Positions 37,507 through 48,776 of a stretch of DNA of 64,000 nt are shown one piece after another. The notes beneath the pieces were generated by a model. It saw only the letters and a list, made by a program, of their open reading frames with translations, ran no database searches and was not told where the DNA came from. Each line of letters opens with the position of its first letter. Positions within the stretch are counted from its first letter, which is position 1. Position numbers and translations under genes: made by a program. Source of the stretch: Ostrinia nubilalis (taxonomy: Eukaryota > Arthropoda > Insecta > Lepidoptera > Crambidae); contig NC_087118.1 in NCBI RefSeq assembly GCF_963855985.1, positions 2,108,001 through 2,172,000 of the forward strand. The letters run 5' to 3'.

Positions 37507-40310
37507 TTATAAGTATAGATTATTATTATTAGTTTCTTATTGAACATTATATTTGCGTTGGGCACATACATAATAATTACCAATTATAAAATACCACAAT
37601 CGCTCTGTCAGCCCTGACATCTATCAATCATTTCCTTGGGCCAATACCGCTAATTTTCTTATGAAACTATAATTAACACTAATTTTCATTCCTCTCAGAG
37701 CAAAACAATAAGGTATATTATAAATATTGACTATGCAATATTATTACTGGAATTAAAAATAAAATAAGGTCCTTTGAATTTTAAGATACCTAAAACTTTT
37801 TTCACCAATGGTTTTGGGACACTTAAGTATACCAAATCACCTATTTGCAATGTTAATATTGTCTCGAAAAGCCTTGTAAAGGAAACTGAAACCATTTCAT
37901 ACAAAATTGGACCCCTGTCTAAGGAGACAAAAATGATATCGAATAATATCTTAAAATTACCAGACCCTTACTAAAAATTGTGCCGAATTTAGCAATAATA
38001 ATATGTATGCAGAGTTATTTAAAAGTTTTGAAAAAGGGAGGTCAAGTAATAGATAAACAATCTATACTTAACTAGTAGCCTGATCATAATGTGAAAAAAT
38101 GTTTCCTGTTTAATAATATCATGTTTTTTTTTTTCATTTCTATTCTAACTACTAACAAGAAAGAGATTGTCCAAGAACAATACGAAATGCAATAACATCA
38201 GCTATCATCGACAGCTATCAGGGCACTAACAAAAAGAGATATATATATTTTTACACGATTGTTTTGTGTTTAGTCATTAATTGTCATTTAAGTAGCTTAC
38301 ATTTAAAATGGTTTGAATATAATTACATTTTGTTTTAATCGATTGTACTTGTCCATCAAAAATATTCTTATTTCTCCTTTCCCAGAAAGAAAGTTGAACA
38401 GTTTTATTTTGGTTATTTATTTAAGATGATTAAAAAAAGATGCGAGATGGTATATTTGTTGACAATAACTAAAGAAAATTGCACTAGTGACAAATCCTCA
38501 TGAGGTTAAATGAAGTGAAATTGTACCAGTGACAAATCCTCTCATGAATTAAATTATAGTATCAACACAAGTACCGATAAAATCGCCGAGGTAATTCAAC
38601 TAGATACTAATAATAAACACATTTCCTTCATTATTAATCCAATGCCTTAAAAGGTACAACTACACCGACTACGGGGTATAATTTTTTTTTTCAAAATGAG
38701 CGTTATAATCTCATCAAAATAAAGAAAATTGAAATGCCTTTCTTTATGCGGTATATTCAATAACAAGTAGGTACTACAGATGGTGAAAAAAAATTAATGG
38801 CCTTATTTATATTATCATTAGGGCCGTTTAAATAAGTGAATCGACAGCTTGTCTACGACTTGCATTTTGGCAGTATAACAACTAGCAAGATTTTCATTAT
38901 TCAAAATATTTATCTAAGGTAGGTTGTTTTCAAAGATATATTACATATTGGTGTTAATGTGGGAACAAAGTTGTGGAATATACAAATATTAAGAGAACAT
39001 AAATGATTATGGTATAATCTTGTAGTGTTTGTTTATATTGCTATTCGTTTCTAATGCATCAATGTATAATAATTATCGAATAGGTCCATCATTAAACGGT
39101 TATTGTGTATAATGGTATATTTGTCTCAATGCTGCAATTTAGCAAACAAGGTTGTAAAAAACTATAGACTTTGAAATAGTATTGTTATTTTATTGTAAAA
39201 TTTTTCATAATACGTTCGGCCAATCTGACATTTAATTACAATTATTGTGTTGGATATGTGTCAGAGACAGTACAAATACTACGCTCCACTTGATGGATGT
39301 ACCGGTAGTAATCATGTAATGAACCAAGTGTTTTTAATAGTAGAAGTAAACTAAATTTAGAAAAACCATTAACCAAAATTAGGATTATGTCTACAACCTT
39401 CCGTGGATTTTATGAGTCTGAACGGCATGAAAAGTTAACACAGCAGACTACAGAAGAGAAAGGATAAAACGCCAAGAGACTAGAAGAAAAGACTTACCGA
39501 ATAGAATACAACAAAAAGGAAAAACTAATAAGAAAGAATACCTAGGGGCGGTGAGATGTTCTTACGGAAAAAAAAGAAGAAAAAAAAAATATAGCGTAGT
39601 GGATCATGCTAATATTTTTGTCGAGTTGAATTTGAAATTTAACTTTACTAGCCTATTTCATCAGATATAATATATTTTTTCAAATGTATTGTAATATTGC
39701 AATAGAATTAGAATTTAAATTGTATTTATTTAGTATGTAACTATGTGAAAAATTTATATGAAAACTATTTTTTTTTATGCTTTCTTACACAATGTATTTT
39801 GATTATTGGAATAAATGTCTTATGCATTGCCTTTTCAATCCGACGAAATAGCCCTCCCATTTAGGACCATGGTGACCTTCCATGCAAGTTAAACAACACT
39901 GTCATACTCTACACTGCTAACTAGACTTCTATTAAAAAGATTTACTACTAGTATAATTTTGCTCTGAGAGACGTATCTTAGGTTTGATATAACTCGCTGT
40001 GAACTACAATGATATCAATTCAGATAGGTGTTACAGGTTCTCGACTTAATATACATAATATACGAAAGAAAAGCCCTAAAGGGCCTTACCGGCCTTCGCG
40101 ATGGTCGCCAAGCTGCTTCATCCAAACTCCGTCGATCGTTCTTCGATGTTCATCATCTTTCTGCACCGTTGTCGCTGGTTGTTGACTCGATGACTTGCAG
40201 CGCCGCGTTTTCATCAGGTCTTCGATTCGGGAAAACAGCATCTTATTCGGTTTTGAGGTCTATCCGGAGAGCAGGTGCCATTCTGAAACTTAGACAAGGA
40301 AGTATTAGCA
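37507..40310. other. AT-rich region without recognised genes
   Basis: About 2.8 kb with no recognised coding sequence. One GC-richer island at 40075-40310 is open on the plus strand for about 100 codons, but its translation resembles nothing I know and its AT-rich ends are improbable coding. A small duplication (GACAAATCCTC) lies near 38490 and 38543. Confidence 0.5.
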
Positions 40311-40580
40311 ATAAAATTATAATAAAAAAAAAACTTTTTTAAAAACAAGCTTTATCCTGAAATGCAGTTGTACTAAAACGAGAAAAATAATTGTATGCTT
40401 GGTTCAAAGAATTTCGAAAGCTTGTATCGCGCATGGAATTTATTCCTCTTTTTTTCTGTTTGCGCTACAAGCTTTCGAAATTCTTTGAACCAAGCATACA
40501 ATTATTTTTTTCGTTTTAGTACAACTGCATTTCAGGATAAAGCTTGTTTTTAAAAAAGTTTTTTTTTATTATAATTTTAT
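40311..40580. repeat. Large palindrome, arms of about 115 bp
   Basis: 40311-40431 is mirrored by 40465-40580 around a 30-bp loop. Arms share AAGCTTTATCCTGAAATGC and complement. Directly after it comes AACCGACTTCAAAAAAGGAG, a word I associate with lepidopteran repeats. Confidence 0.9.
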
Positions 40581-41273
40581 TAACCGACTTCAAAAAAGGA
40601 GGAGGTTATATGTTCGACTGTATGTATTTTTTTTTCTATGTATGTTCACCGATTACTCCGTCAATTGTGGACCGATTTTCAAAATTCTTTTTTTGTTCGA
40701 TAGGGTACACTTCTGAGGTGGTCCCATTGTCACCAAGTTAGGATCTGATGATGGGATCCTAGGGAAATCGAGGGCAACCCTCAAATTTTATAGGCACGTA
40801 TATCGTTTTTTAAACTTTTTCTTAAGTTATTTAATTATTTGCTCCTGGAAATCATCATCTCATATTGATGAGCTGATGATAGAAGGTAAAACTCCTTAAT
40901 GCTTAGGCGTTGGAAGATAATTCTTTTAATTTTATAGATAAGTATAGTTTCTAAAGTTATTCAAGTGTTTACATCAGATATTCATCATCTCATCATGATG
41001 AACTGGTCATGGTAGGTACAACTCCTTAATGCTTAGGAGTTGGAAGATAATTCTTTAAATATTATAGTTACAAATAGACCAACAGTTGTATTCTTTCATG
41101 TTTTTAAGGTGGGCTGACGGTTTAAGGTATTTTTAGGTTTCCTATATGGTAACCTGTATTTTGTAGGGAATATTATTTTACAGTAGACATGAAGAATATG
41201 GTCTCAATGTACTGCCTACCTTCAGTGGTAACATCAAGGTAATAATTAGTTAACTAAAAAGCAAGAAATAAGT

Positions 41274-41590
41274 AAAATTTTATATAAAAAAAATAAAACC
41301 GACTCCAAAAAACCTACACTAAAAAGTTGAAAAATAATTACTAATTACCTACTTATTTATTAGGACGAATTAATATTTATGTAGGTATACCATGATTGAT
41401 ACTTTTGGAGTCGGTGCAGGCAAACTTTACATGTTTCATAATCTTGGCACCGACTCCAGAAGTATCAATCATGGTATACCTACATAAATATTAATTCGTC
41501 CTAATAAATAAGTAGGTAATTAGTAATTATTTTTCAACTTTTTAGTGTAGGTTTTTTGGAGTCGGTTTTATTTTTTTTATATAAAATTTT
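41274..41590. repeat. Large palindrome, arms of about 144 bp
   Basis: 41274-41417 is the inverted copy of 41448-41590; the inner arm ends are GGAGTCGGTGC and complement. The unpaired centre is about 30 bp. The 121-bp satellite begins right after it. Confidence 0.9.
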
Positions 41591-41599
41591 TTTAGACTT

Positions 41600-42700
41600 T
41601 TTAGTTGTATCTCAATCTCTGGGTCATTATTTAGCACCAAACTGCTCGAAAAGACAAATCCAACGAACCCAAACTCGATGCGATTCCGTCGTTTCGTTTA
41701 GGAGTTCCTATGGCCACCTCCTGACTCCATCATCAGGACCCTGGACATCATCTAGCACTAAACTGCTCGAAAAGAAAAATCAAACGAACCCAAACTCGAT
41801 GAGTTTCTGCCGTTTCGTTTAGGAGTTCCTATGGCCACCTCCCTAATCCATCATAAGGACCCTGGACATCATCTAGCACTAAACTGCTCGAAAAGACAAA
41901 TCCAACGAACCCAAACTCGATGCGATTCCGCCGTTTCGTTTAGGAGTTCCTATGGCCACCTCCTGACTCCATCATCAGGACCCTGGACATCATCTAGCAC
42001 TAAACTGCTCGAAAAGAAAAATCCAACGAACCCAAACTCGATGAGTTTCTGCCGTTTCGTTTAGGAGTTCCTATGGCCACCTCCCTAATCCATCATCATG
42101 ACCCTGGACATCATTTAGCACGAAACTGCTAGAAAAGACAAATCCAACGAACCCAAACTCGATGCGATTCCGTCGTTTCGTTTAGGAGTTCCTATGGCCA
42201 CCTCCTGACTCCATCATCAGGACCCTGGCACTAAACTGCTCGAAAAGACAAATCCAGCGAACTCAAACTCGATGCGATTCCGCCGTTTCGTTTAGGAGTT
42301 TCTATGGCCACCTCCCTAATCCATCATAAGGACCCTGGACATCATCTAGCACTAAACTGCTCGAAAAGACAAATCCAACGAACCCAAACTCGATGCGATT
42401 CCACCGTTTCGTTTAGGAGTTACTATGGCCACCTCCTGACTCCATCATCAGGACCCTGAACATCATCTAGCACTAAACTGCTCGAAAAGAAAAATCCAAC
42501 GAACCCAAACTCGATGAGTTTCTGCCGTTTCGTTTAGGGAGTTCCTATGGCCACCTCCCTAATCCATCATCATGACCCTGGACATCATTTAGCACGAAAC
42601 TGCTCGAAAAGACAAATCCAACGAACCCAAACTCGATGCGATTCCGTCGTTTCGTTTAGGAGTTCCTATGGCCACCTCCTGACTCCATCATCAGACCAGC
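41600..42700. repeat. 121-bp tandem satellite, nine units
   Basis: ATGGCCACCTCC starts units at 41710, 41831, 41952, 42073, 42194, 42304, 42425, 42547 and 42668, a spacing of 121 bp with one 110-bp and one 122-bp step. Two monomer types alternate: GCGATTCCG (A) and GAGTTTCTG (B), in the order A B A B A A A B A. Confidence 0.95.
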
Positions 42701-43722
42701 TCAATGGTACCATTACATTGCATTGTCATCGTACTTACATAAGTATACCAAATTTCAGCTCAACCGGTTGAGGAGAAGTGGTCTTAATTTCAGTTGCAAG
42801 ATTTGTCCCACACATACTAACAAGTGAATCAATATAAAGCTTGTAATAATAATAAAAACGCTCGAATCCCACTTCTGATGTTAGAATTTTGGGCATTAGT
42901 CATTTGTAAATTGGGAAATATTAATGTATTAAAGCAGATTCTTTAACTAATAAAGTTACCACAAAAAGAAGAATAATAATAAGCAAAATCTAGCATAAAA
43001 TACTTTACGTTATATTCCTATCATATCGTATTATACCGTGGAAATATATAAGACTATAATAGATACTGTAGTTGAATAAATAAGCAAGTTCCAAATTAAA
43101 AATCCAATTATAAATTCAAATGGTTTATTCAGTATAAAGCCCTTTTCCAGGGCACTTATACATGTCCCAAATATAGCTTGCCCTACCACCACTTCGGGAC
43201 AACTTGGGCTGGTGCTGAGAAGAAGTGGCGGAAGAAACTCAGTCACCTTTGTCAGCCTCTTTTCCAACCAGTTATAACTTATATAAAAATGAGTAATCTA
43301 GCAGTAATTACGTCTTATTTATTATTAACATTTTGACGGTATTTTGAATAACCAGTATTTATAATCAAATACACAGAACACAAGTTCTAAGTTAGGTTAC
43401 GTTAAGACTTAGATTTAGGTTAGGTTAAGAGTTAGGTTTAGGTTAGGTTACGACTTAGGTTTTGTACCATAACATAACCGGCAACTATAAGCATTGTCCT
43501 TCTTTATACTGGTCATCAAACTACCGACCCGACCCCGTGGAATGTCACCATCAATTGGCCAGGTGTCAATATAATAGGCCTGGCGCAGCCACATAGCCAG
43601 GTGTTAATACAATATCACAATAATACAATACAATTACACAACAAGCATAATAATAGTACCAATAAACAATGTATACTTAACTTTGGTCAGCATCACCTCA
43701 AAGATCCGTCGAGACTACTTCT

Positions 43723-43780
<58 letters not shown>

Positions 43781-44127
43781 AAGGGACGCGCGCTGGTAGC
43801 TTGAGGAGCTTTTCCAGCTTCACCGGGCAGAGTGGCGAGTACAGAAGGTACTCTAGCCGTTTGGCGATCGTCGGTGCGTGTGCCGACGAGGCCGAGTGTG
43901 GGCTTCGCGAAGCGAAGCCCAGGCTCGTCCGCGTCGGTCGCAGACCGACGTTCGCGATCGGGCCGTATCGAGCGCATAAGGCGCCCGATCAGTGGCGAAC
44001 CCAACTAGAGGGTTGCCCACCGCGGTGTTGGACCAAAGTCCAGCCTACGGCGGGCTCACTCTAGTGGGCCCGATCGAGGGGACTACGGACGCGGCCTGAG
44101 GGCGCCACGGTAGGCTCGGACCTCGGC

Positions 44128-47097
44128 TCAGGCCGTGTCCGGGGGACGGATAGGGGAGAACCGGCCCGGTACATGTCTGTACCGTCCGAAATGGAAAGCA
44201 GGGCCTCGTACTCGCCGGCGAGTACGGTGTAACGAGCTACTGTGTTGTGGAGTAGTTGGCGTGCTTAAGGCAGTGATGTCTGTGTTCAGAAATTCGGTAA
44301 TAGGATCGTCCGGGTCGTCTAGGACATGCCTAGGTCGTCGGTATTGGGCAGCGACATCTTTCTGGGGTGTATACGTGGCGGCGCTAACGATAAGAGGGTT
44401 CTTGTGGTTGATCGCTTTATCAAAGTAGCGGCGAGAGGCTTCTTTCATAAAGTGATCAATCGATGGGATCTCGAAATCTCTATGGAGATTCGTATTACGC
44501 ACGAACCACGGGGCATCCGCGGCTCGGCGTAAGAATTTGTTTTGGAGGGTTTGGAATTTCTTAAGGTCTGTGCAGGAAGTGTGAGCAAACACCGGACTGG
44601 CGTAAGTCAACACTGGACGGATGCAGGTTTTGTAAATTGTCAACTTATTTCTAAGTGACAATTTACTTTTCCTTCCAACTAGGTGGTAGAGTCGGTGGAT
44701 GTAGTGGTTCGCACGGCTCAAGACGCGTCTGAGGTGCGGAGCGAACGATAATCTCTGGTCGAGAGTGACACCTAAGTACTTGGCCTCACTTTTCCAAGGA
44801 ATAGTTTGGTCAAATAAGGTGAGATGGGTGGGGACATTAGGACGAGTGCGAACCGGAGGACGTTTCGCAGACAAAGCCCTAGAAAAGTACACTGCTGCAC
44901 TTTTTTCGGGATTTACCTCGATACGCCACTTCCTGAACCATTCGCCTAATTGTGTGACTGCGCGTTGGAGCGCCAAGATGACGTAATTCCGATTACGTCC
45001 GGACTTGTAGAGTGCGGTGTCGTCCGCAAACAGGGCTAAATCCGTATTCGGATATTTGGGGATGTCATTGACGTACAATGAAAAGAGGATGGGCGAGAGC
45101 ACGGAGCCCTGGGGGACTCCGGCTCTTATGGGGCGGGGGGAGGAGAGGGAGCCATCTACTCGGTAACGAAAGGTGCGATTCGATAAAAAGTCACGTAAGA
45201 TGTGCACGAGACTGTCCGGCACACCGAGTTCGTAAAGCTTGTAAATCAAGCCATTGTGCCAGACTTTATCGAATGCCTTCGCTACGTCGAAGAATAGCAC
45301 TCCTGTCCCTACGGGTGGCTTAGCAGTGAGGCCGCTAAGTATGTGCTCCGTTAAGCGGTGCACCTGTTGTACGCAGGAATGTGAGGCGCGGAAGCCAAAC
45401 TGTTCGTTTATTAAGAGATTATTAGAAAAAACATAATCTCTTAATCGAGAGACAATTATACGTTCGTATAACTTACCCATGGTCTTTAAGAGACTGATGG
45501 GTCTGTAGCTTGTGGGGTCAGCCAGTTTCTTACCGGGCTTCGGGATGCCAATGACTTCTGCCTCTTTCCACGCGTCGGGAAAGATGCAGTGAGACATGGC
45601 CGCGTTGAAAATAGCAACCAAGAGGTATACTAGGGGGGCGGGCAGGGCGCGTAAGACTCTATTAGAGATACGGTCCGGGCCGGGGGCTTTGTTGGGACGG
45701 AAACCTTTGATTATCGTTCGCACCTCGTCGACGTTGGTCGGGTCTAGGGTTGTGGTCGGAGGGAGGGCGGCTCTACGTTCGACTTCGCTGTCCACCATGC
45801 GGAGGTGGGCAGAGTCTACTGGGAGGGTACTGGGGGAGCACTGTGCTTCTAGACTGTCGGCTAGACATTCGGCTTTGGCGTCGTCGTCAAACGCAAGCGT
45901 TTGATCGGGACGTAAAAGCGGTGGCGTGGACGCTACGGTGTCAGACTTAAAGGCTCTCGTCCACTTCCAATAGGCTTGGTGAGATGGCGAGATTTGTTTA
46001 AGTAGATCATCCCACTGATTGTTACGGAGTTCCGCGATACGGGCCTTGACAGCGCGCTGTAAGGAACGTAGGCGGACTCTGTTTTCCTCGGTTGGATAAG
46101 CGTCATAATCGCGAGTGGCTGCGTTCTTTGCCCTCAATAGTTCTCGCGCGTCGTCCGGCAACCTGAGACGGTGGTTAGCCATCGCAGGCACTTGCCTAGA
46201 CGAGTCGCCGATGGCGACCGAGATGTGACTAGTGAGCGCATCGATCGCGTGAATAGTTTCGTGAGGCGAAACTATATCGTCGGGGATTGAGGACAGTTGT
46301 GGGCTCTGACAGTTCCCAAGTTTTACCTTGAGTTTGTCCCAGTCCACAACTGTCTTCATAGTGGGTGTAGACTCAGGAGAGCCTAGTTGGAGTACGACCG
46401 GGCGATGGTCAGAAGTGAGCGCGTGCATGGTTTCTATAGAGTGTAGGCGGAGGCCTATATTCTTTAGAATTGCCATGTCCAGAATGTCGGGCCGATGCTC
46501 GACATTGTAAGGATAGTGAGTGGGCGTCATAGGGACTAAGATGTCAAAGATGAGTTCCTCAGAGAGTTCGCTTAACATGTTGCCATTGGCAGTGGATGTT
46601 ACGCAACCCCAATGAGTGTGTTTGCTATTAAAGTCGCCGCCAAGAATGACTGCACTATTCATAGCAAAGAGGGCCTGAAAGTCGCTCCTTAAGGGAGTCT
46701 TGTTCGGGGAGAGGTAAACCGAGCCGATGAGGATGGGCTCGTGTCCGGTCATGGCTAGCCGACAGAGTGAGACTTCTAGGTTAGAGAGAGAAGGGGGATC
46801 GACTAAAGCACAGTGCAGAGAACGCTTATAATAAATAAGCGTGCCGCCGCCACGTGTGGGCCTATCGTGTCTAATGATATTGTAGTTCGCTATCCTAGGA
46901 TTGCGAATAGAGGGTGTTAGGAGGGTCTCTTGAACCAGAAAGATGTCGACCTGGTGGTCGGTAAGGAACTGAGTAACCTCGTCCTTTTGCTGTCTAAGAC
47001 CGTTAGCGTTGAAAAATGCTAAGGTGATTGACCGGGGTTTGATCCTAGCGGTGGGATTAGCCATTACGGAGCGTGGAAAGAGGAGATAGCGTAGCAA
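44128..47097 (-). CDS. LINE-C ORF2, endonuclease and reverse transcriptase
   Basis: 989 codons, no interruption. Residues 1-230 are an APE endonuclease (FFNANGL, VQETLL, GDFNSKHTHW near 155, TSDHRPV). The RT follows at about 450-740 with SYRPISLLKTMGKLYE, EQFGFRASHS, FFDVAKAFDKVWH, AGVPQGSVLSPILF and the catalytic FADDTALY near residue 690. There is no RNase H domain, which fits the Jockey clade. The start ATG lies 34 bases inside the end of ORF1 in another frame, so translation may depend on reinitiation. Every expected motif is present and no stop or shift was seen, so it may still be active. It nicks target DNA and reverse-transcribes its RNA in the nucleus. Confidence 0.95.
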   Translation of the reverse strand: MLRYLLFPRSVMANPTARIKPRSITLAFFNANGLRQQKDEVTQFLTDHQVDIFLVQETLLTPSIRNPRIANYNIIRHDRPTRGGGTLIYYKRSLHCALVDPPSLSNLEVSLCRLAMTGHEPILIGSVYLSPNKTPLRSDFQALFAMNSAVILGGDFNSKHTHWGCVTSTANGNMLSELSEELIFDILVPMTPTHYPYNVEHRPDILDMAILKNIGLRLHSIETMHALTSDHRPVVLQLGSPESTPTMKTVVDWDKLKVKLGNCQSPQLSSIPDDIVSPHETIHAIDALTSHISVAIGDSSRQVPAMANHRLRLPDDARELLRAKNAATRDYDAYPTEENRVRLRSLQRAVKARIAELRNNQWDDLLKQISPSHQAYWKWTRAFKSDTVASTPPLLRPDQTLAFDDDAKAECLADSLEAQCSPSTLPVDSAHLRMVDSEVERRAALPPTTTLDPTNVDEVRTIIKGFRPNKAPGPDRISNRVLRALPAPLVYLLVAIFNAAMSHCIFPDAWKEAEVIGIPKPGKKLADPTSYRPISLLKTMGKLYERIIVSRLRDYVFSNNLLINEQFGFRASHSCVQQVHRLTEHILSGLTAKPPVGTGVLFFDVAKAFDKVWHNGLIYKLYELGVPDSLVHILRDFLSNRTFRYRVDGSLSSPRPIRAGVPQGSVLSPILFSLYVNDIPKYPNTDLALFADDTALYKSGRNRNYVILALQRAVTQLGEWFRKWRIEVNPEKSAAVYFSRALSAKRPPVRTRPNVPTHLTLFDQTIPWKSEAKYLGVTLDQRLSFAPHLRRVLSRANHYIHRLYHLVGRKSKLSLRNKLTIYKTCIRPVLTYASPVFAHTSCTDLKKFQTLQNKFLRRAADAPWFVRNTNLHRDFEIPSIDHFMKEASRRYFDKAINHKNPLIVSAATYTPQKDVAAQYRRPRHVLDDPDDPITEFLNTDITALSTPTTPQHSSSLHRTRRRVRGPAFHFGRYRHVPGRFSPIRPPDTA

Positions 47098-48776
47098 AAG
47101 TCTACGTGTTCGGCGAGGATAGATAACCTATCCATGATGTTGCCTTCGCCATTAGTCGCGCGCAGTTTTGCGGCGATCACAAACATCTCGCCGACATTAA
47201 TTTGGCCAAAGAAGTCTCTGACCAACTTAATGTCAGCCGCAGGTGAATGTGAAGGCTGGGGCTTGGCCTGAGGGGCCGGGACTTTGTGGGCTGGTGCCTT
47301 AGGGGCAGGGGGACTTGGGTTAGGCGCCTGTTGGGTAGGTGCCTTTGGCGTAGCCTTAGGGGCTGGGTGGGGTTGAGGAGCCTGCTGGAGCGCGGGTGGG
47401 GCCACAGCTGTTTGGGTGGGTGTGGGAGTAAGGCTGGCAGCCTGGGTGTAGGCCAGAGGCCTAGCCCAAGCATTGGGCCTGTTGGGGCGGAGGCTAGGAG
47501 CCTCACTTGCTACCGCAAAGTTGCGAGTAGCATTGATCTGCCTGGGGGCAGAGGGGATGGGGGCACGCGGCTGAGTGCGTGGAGCCCGGGGACAACCGCG
47601 ATAATTCGCAGGATGACCCTGGCTACCACACAGTATGCAGCTCGGTGGTTCGGTGGCTGTGGCCTTGTCACGGACACAGTCGGCTGTGCCGTGATCGCCT
47701 AGGCACTTGACGCACCTAGGACGGGCGTGACAATTACGGGCAGCGTGCCCGTAATGTTGACAGCGGTGGCACTGGCCGAGAGCGCCGCGCTTTCGGGGTG
47801 GCTCAACTTTGAGCCCGGAGATGAAGCAAACCGTTTTCAAATTGAAAATCGATTTCGCTTCATCGGAATAGTCCAAGACTACTTGGACAAGGTCAAATGG
47901 TTCACGAGTACGAGTCCTGTACAGACGATGAACCTGTTTGACAGGGAAGTTTTGGGCCTTGAGGTCGGCCAAGATGGAGGCGGAGTCTAGCTCCTTGGGA
48001 AGGCCACGGATAACAACCCGCAGCTCCCTTTCCTCCTCGCGGGGGAAAGTATGATAACCGATACGGTTTTCATCTAGGAATCGTGTTAGGGCTCGGTGCT
48101 CGTCCGAGGTGGACAAGGACACCTTAATACCTACGTTGCACGACTTAGCGTGCGAGAAGTTGATGTGACGCTCCTTGAGCGCGCCGGAAATCTTGTTCCA
48201 GGACGCCTTGTCCTGGACAAAGACTGGGGGGACTCTGACAGTCCGCCCGGTGCTCGACTGCGAGCCGGAGGGCTGGGAAGATTGCGAGGGCTGAGAGAGG
48301 CCTGAGTTGGCCTTCAGGGCCTTCGCAGGGGGGGAAGGAGGGGGAGAGGCCGCGGATTTGCGGGTCCTCTTCGGACGACTGACGGTGGTGAAGCCACCGT
48401 CATCGGCGTCTGAGACAGAGTCACATTCCATGTCCCTACTGGGGGCATGGGATTGGTGATCTATCACAATAGAGTGCTCGTTCGTGAGCGGGATTGGTAG
48501 AGGGGCCGAGTTCGGATCACACATGGCGTCCTCGGGACATGACGGGGAAGCAGGCTCCTCATACACAGAGCTTGCGAGGGTCTTTGCCCGTATGTGAGCT
48601 TTAAACCCGGAGAGGACCTCCGGGTGAGTGGCCCGGAGGAACTTTAAGAGTTCCTCCGTATCCATGGCATGGAGTTGAGTTTCGCGACGCGTGAATCTAC
48701 GCCGGTTCGCAAGTCGCAACCACCGAGAAGAGCCGGCAAGAAACTCGGTGGTTATAGCGGTGTGTAAGTCCCGCAC
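47064..48776 (-). CDS. LINE-C ORF1, gag-like with three zinc knuckles
   Basis: 570 codons. The N-terminal third is low-complexity and acidic to serine-rich. A middle domain (residues about 185-320, with EERELRVVIRGLPKEL) resembles the RNA-binding core of Jockey/I ORF1 proteins. Three cysteine knuckles follow at about 330-385: CHRCQHYGHAARNC, CVKCLGDHGTADC and CILCGSQGHPANYRGC. The C-terminus is rich in proline and alanine (about residues 400-505), then a short conserved-looking tail. ORF1 protein binds the LINE RNA. The start chosen is the first ATG; a second ATG lies 37 codons in (MDTEELLKFL) and is equally plausible. Confidence 0.9.
   Translation of the reverse strand: MRDLHTAITTEFLAGSSRWLRLANRRRFTRRETQLHAMDTEELLKFLRATHPEVLSGFKAHIRAKTLASSVYEEPASPSCPEDAMCDPNSAPLPIPLTNEHSIVIDHQSHAPSRDMECDSVSDADDGGFTTVSRPKRTRKSAASPPPSPPAKALKANSGLSQPSQSSQPSGSQSSTGRTVRVPPVFVQDKASWNKISGALKERHINFSHAKSCNVGIKVSLSTSDEHRALTRFLDENRIGYHTFPREEERELRVVIRGLPKELDSASILADLKAQNFPVKQVHRLYRTRTREPFDLVQVVLDYSDEAKSIFNLKTVCFISGLKVEPPRKRGALGQCHRCQHYGHAARNCHARPRCVKCLGDHGTADCVRDKATATEPPSCILCGSQGHPANYRGCPRAPRTQPRAPIPSAPRQINATRNFAVASEAPSLRPNRPNAWARPLAYTQAASLTPTPTQTAVAPPALQQAPQPHPAPKATPKAPTQQAPNPSPPAPKAPAHKVPAPQAKPQPSHSPAADIKLVRDFFGQINVGEMFVIAAKLRATNGEGNIMDRLSILAEHVDFCYAISSFHAP

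Noticed and set aside
37774..37974. 66-codon ORF as a host gene
   Set aside because: AT-rich chance frame without similarity, signals or conserved structure.
40028..40342. 104-codon ORF in a GC-richer island
   Set aside because: No recognised domain, ends in low-complexity lysine codons at a palindrome, and no splice or frame support.
41600..42771. Possible CRISPR-like or protein-repeat array
   Set aside because: Units are contiguous 121-bp satellite monomers without unique spacers, in a eukaryotic repeat context.
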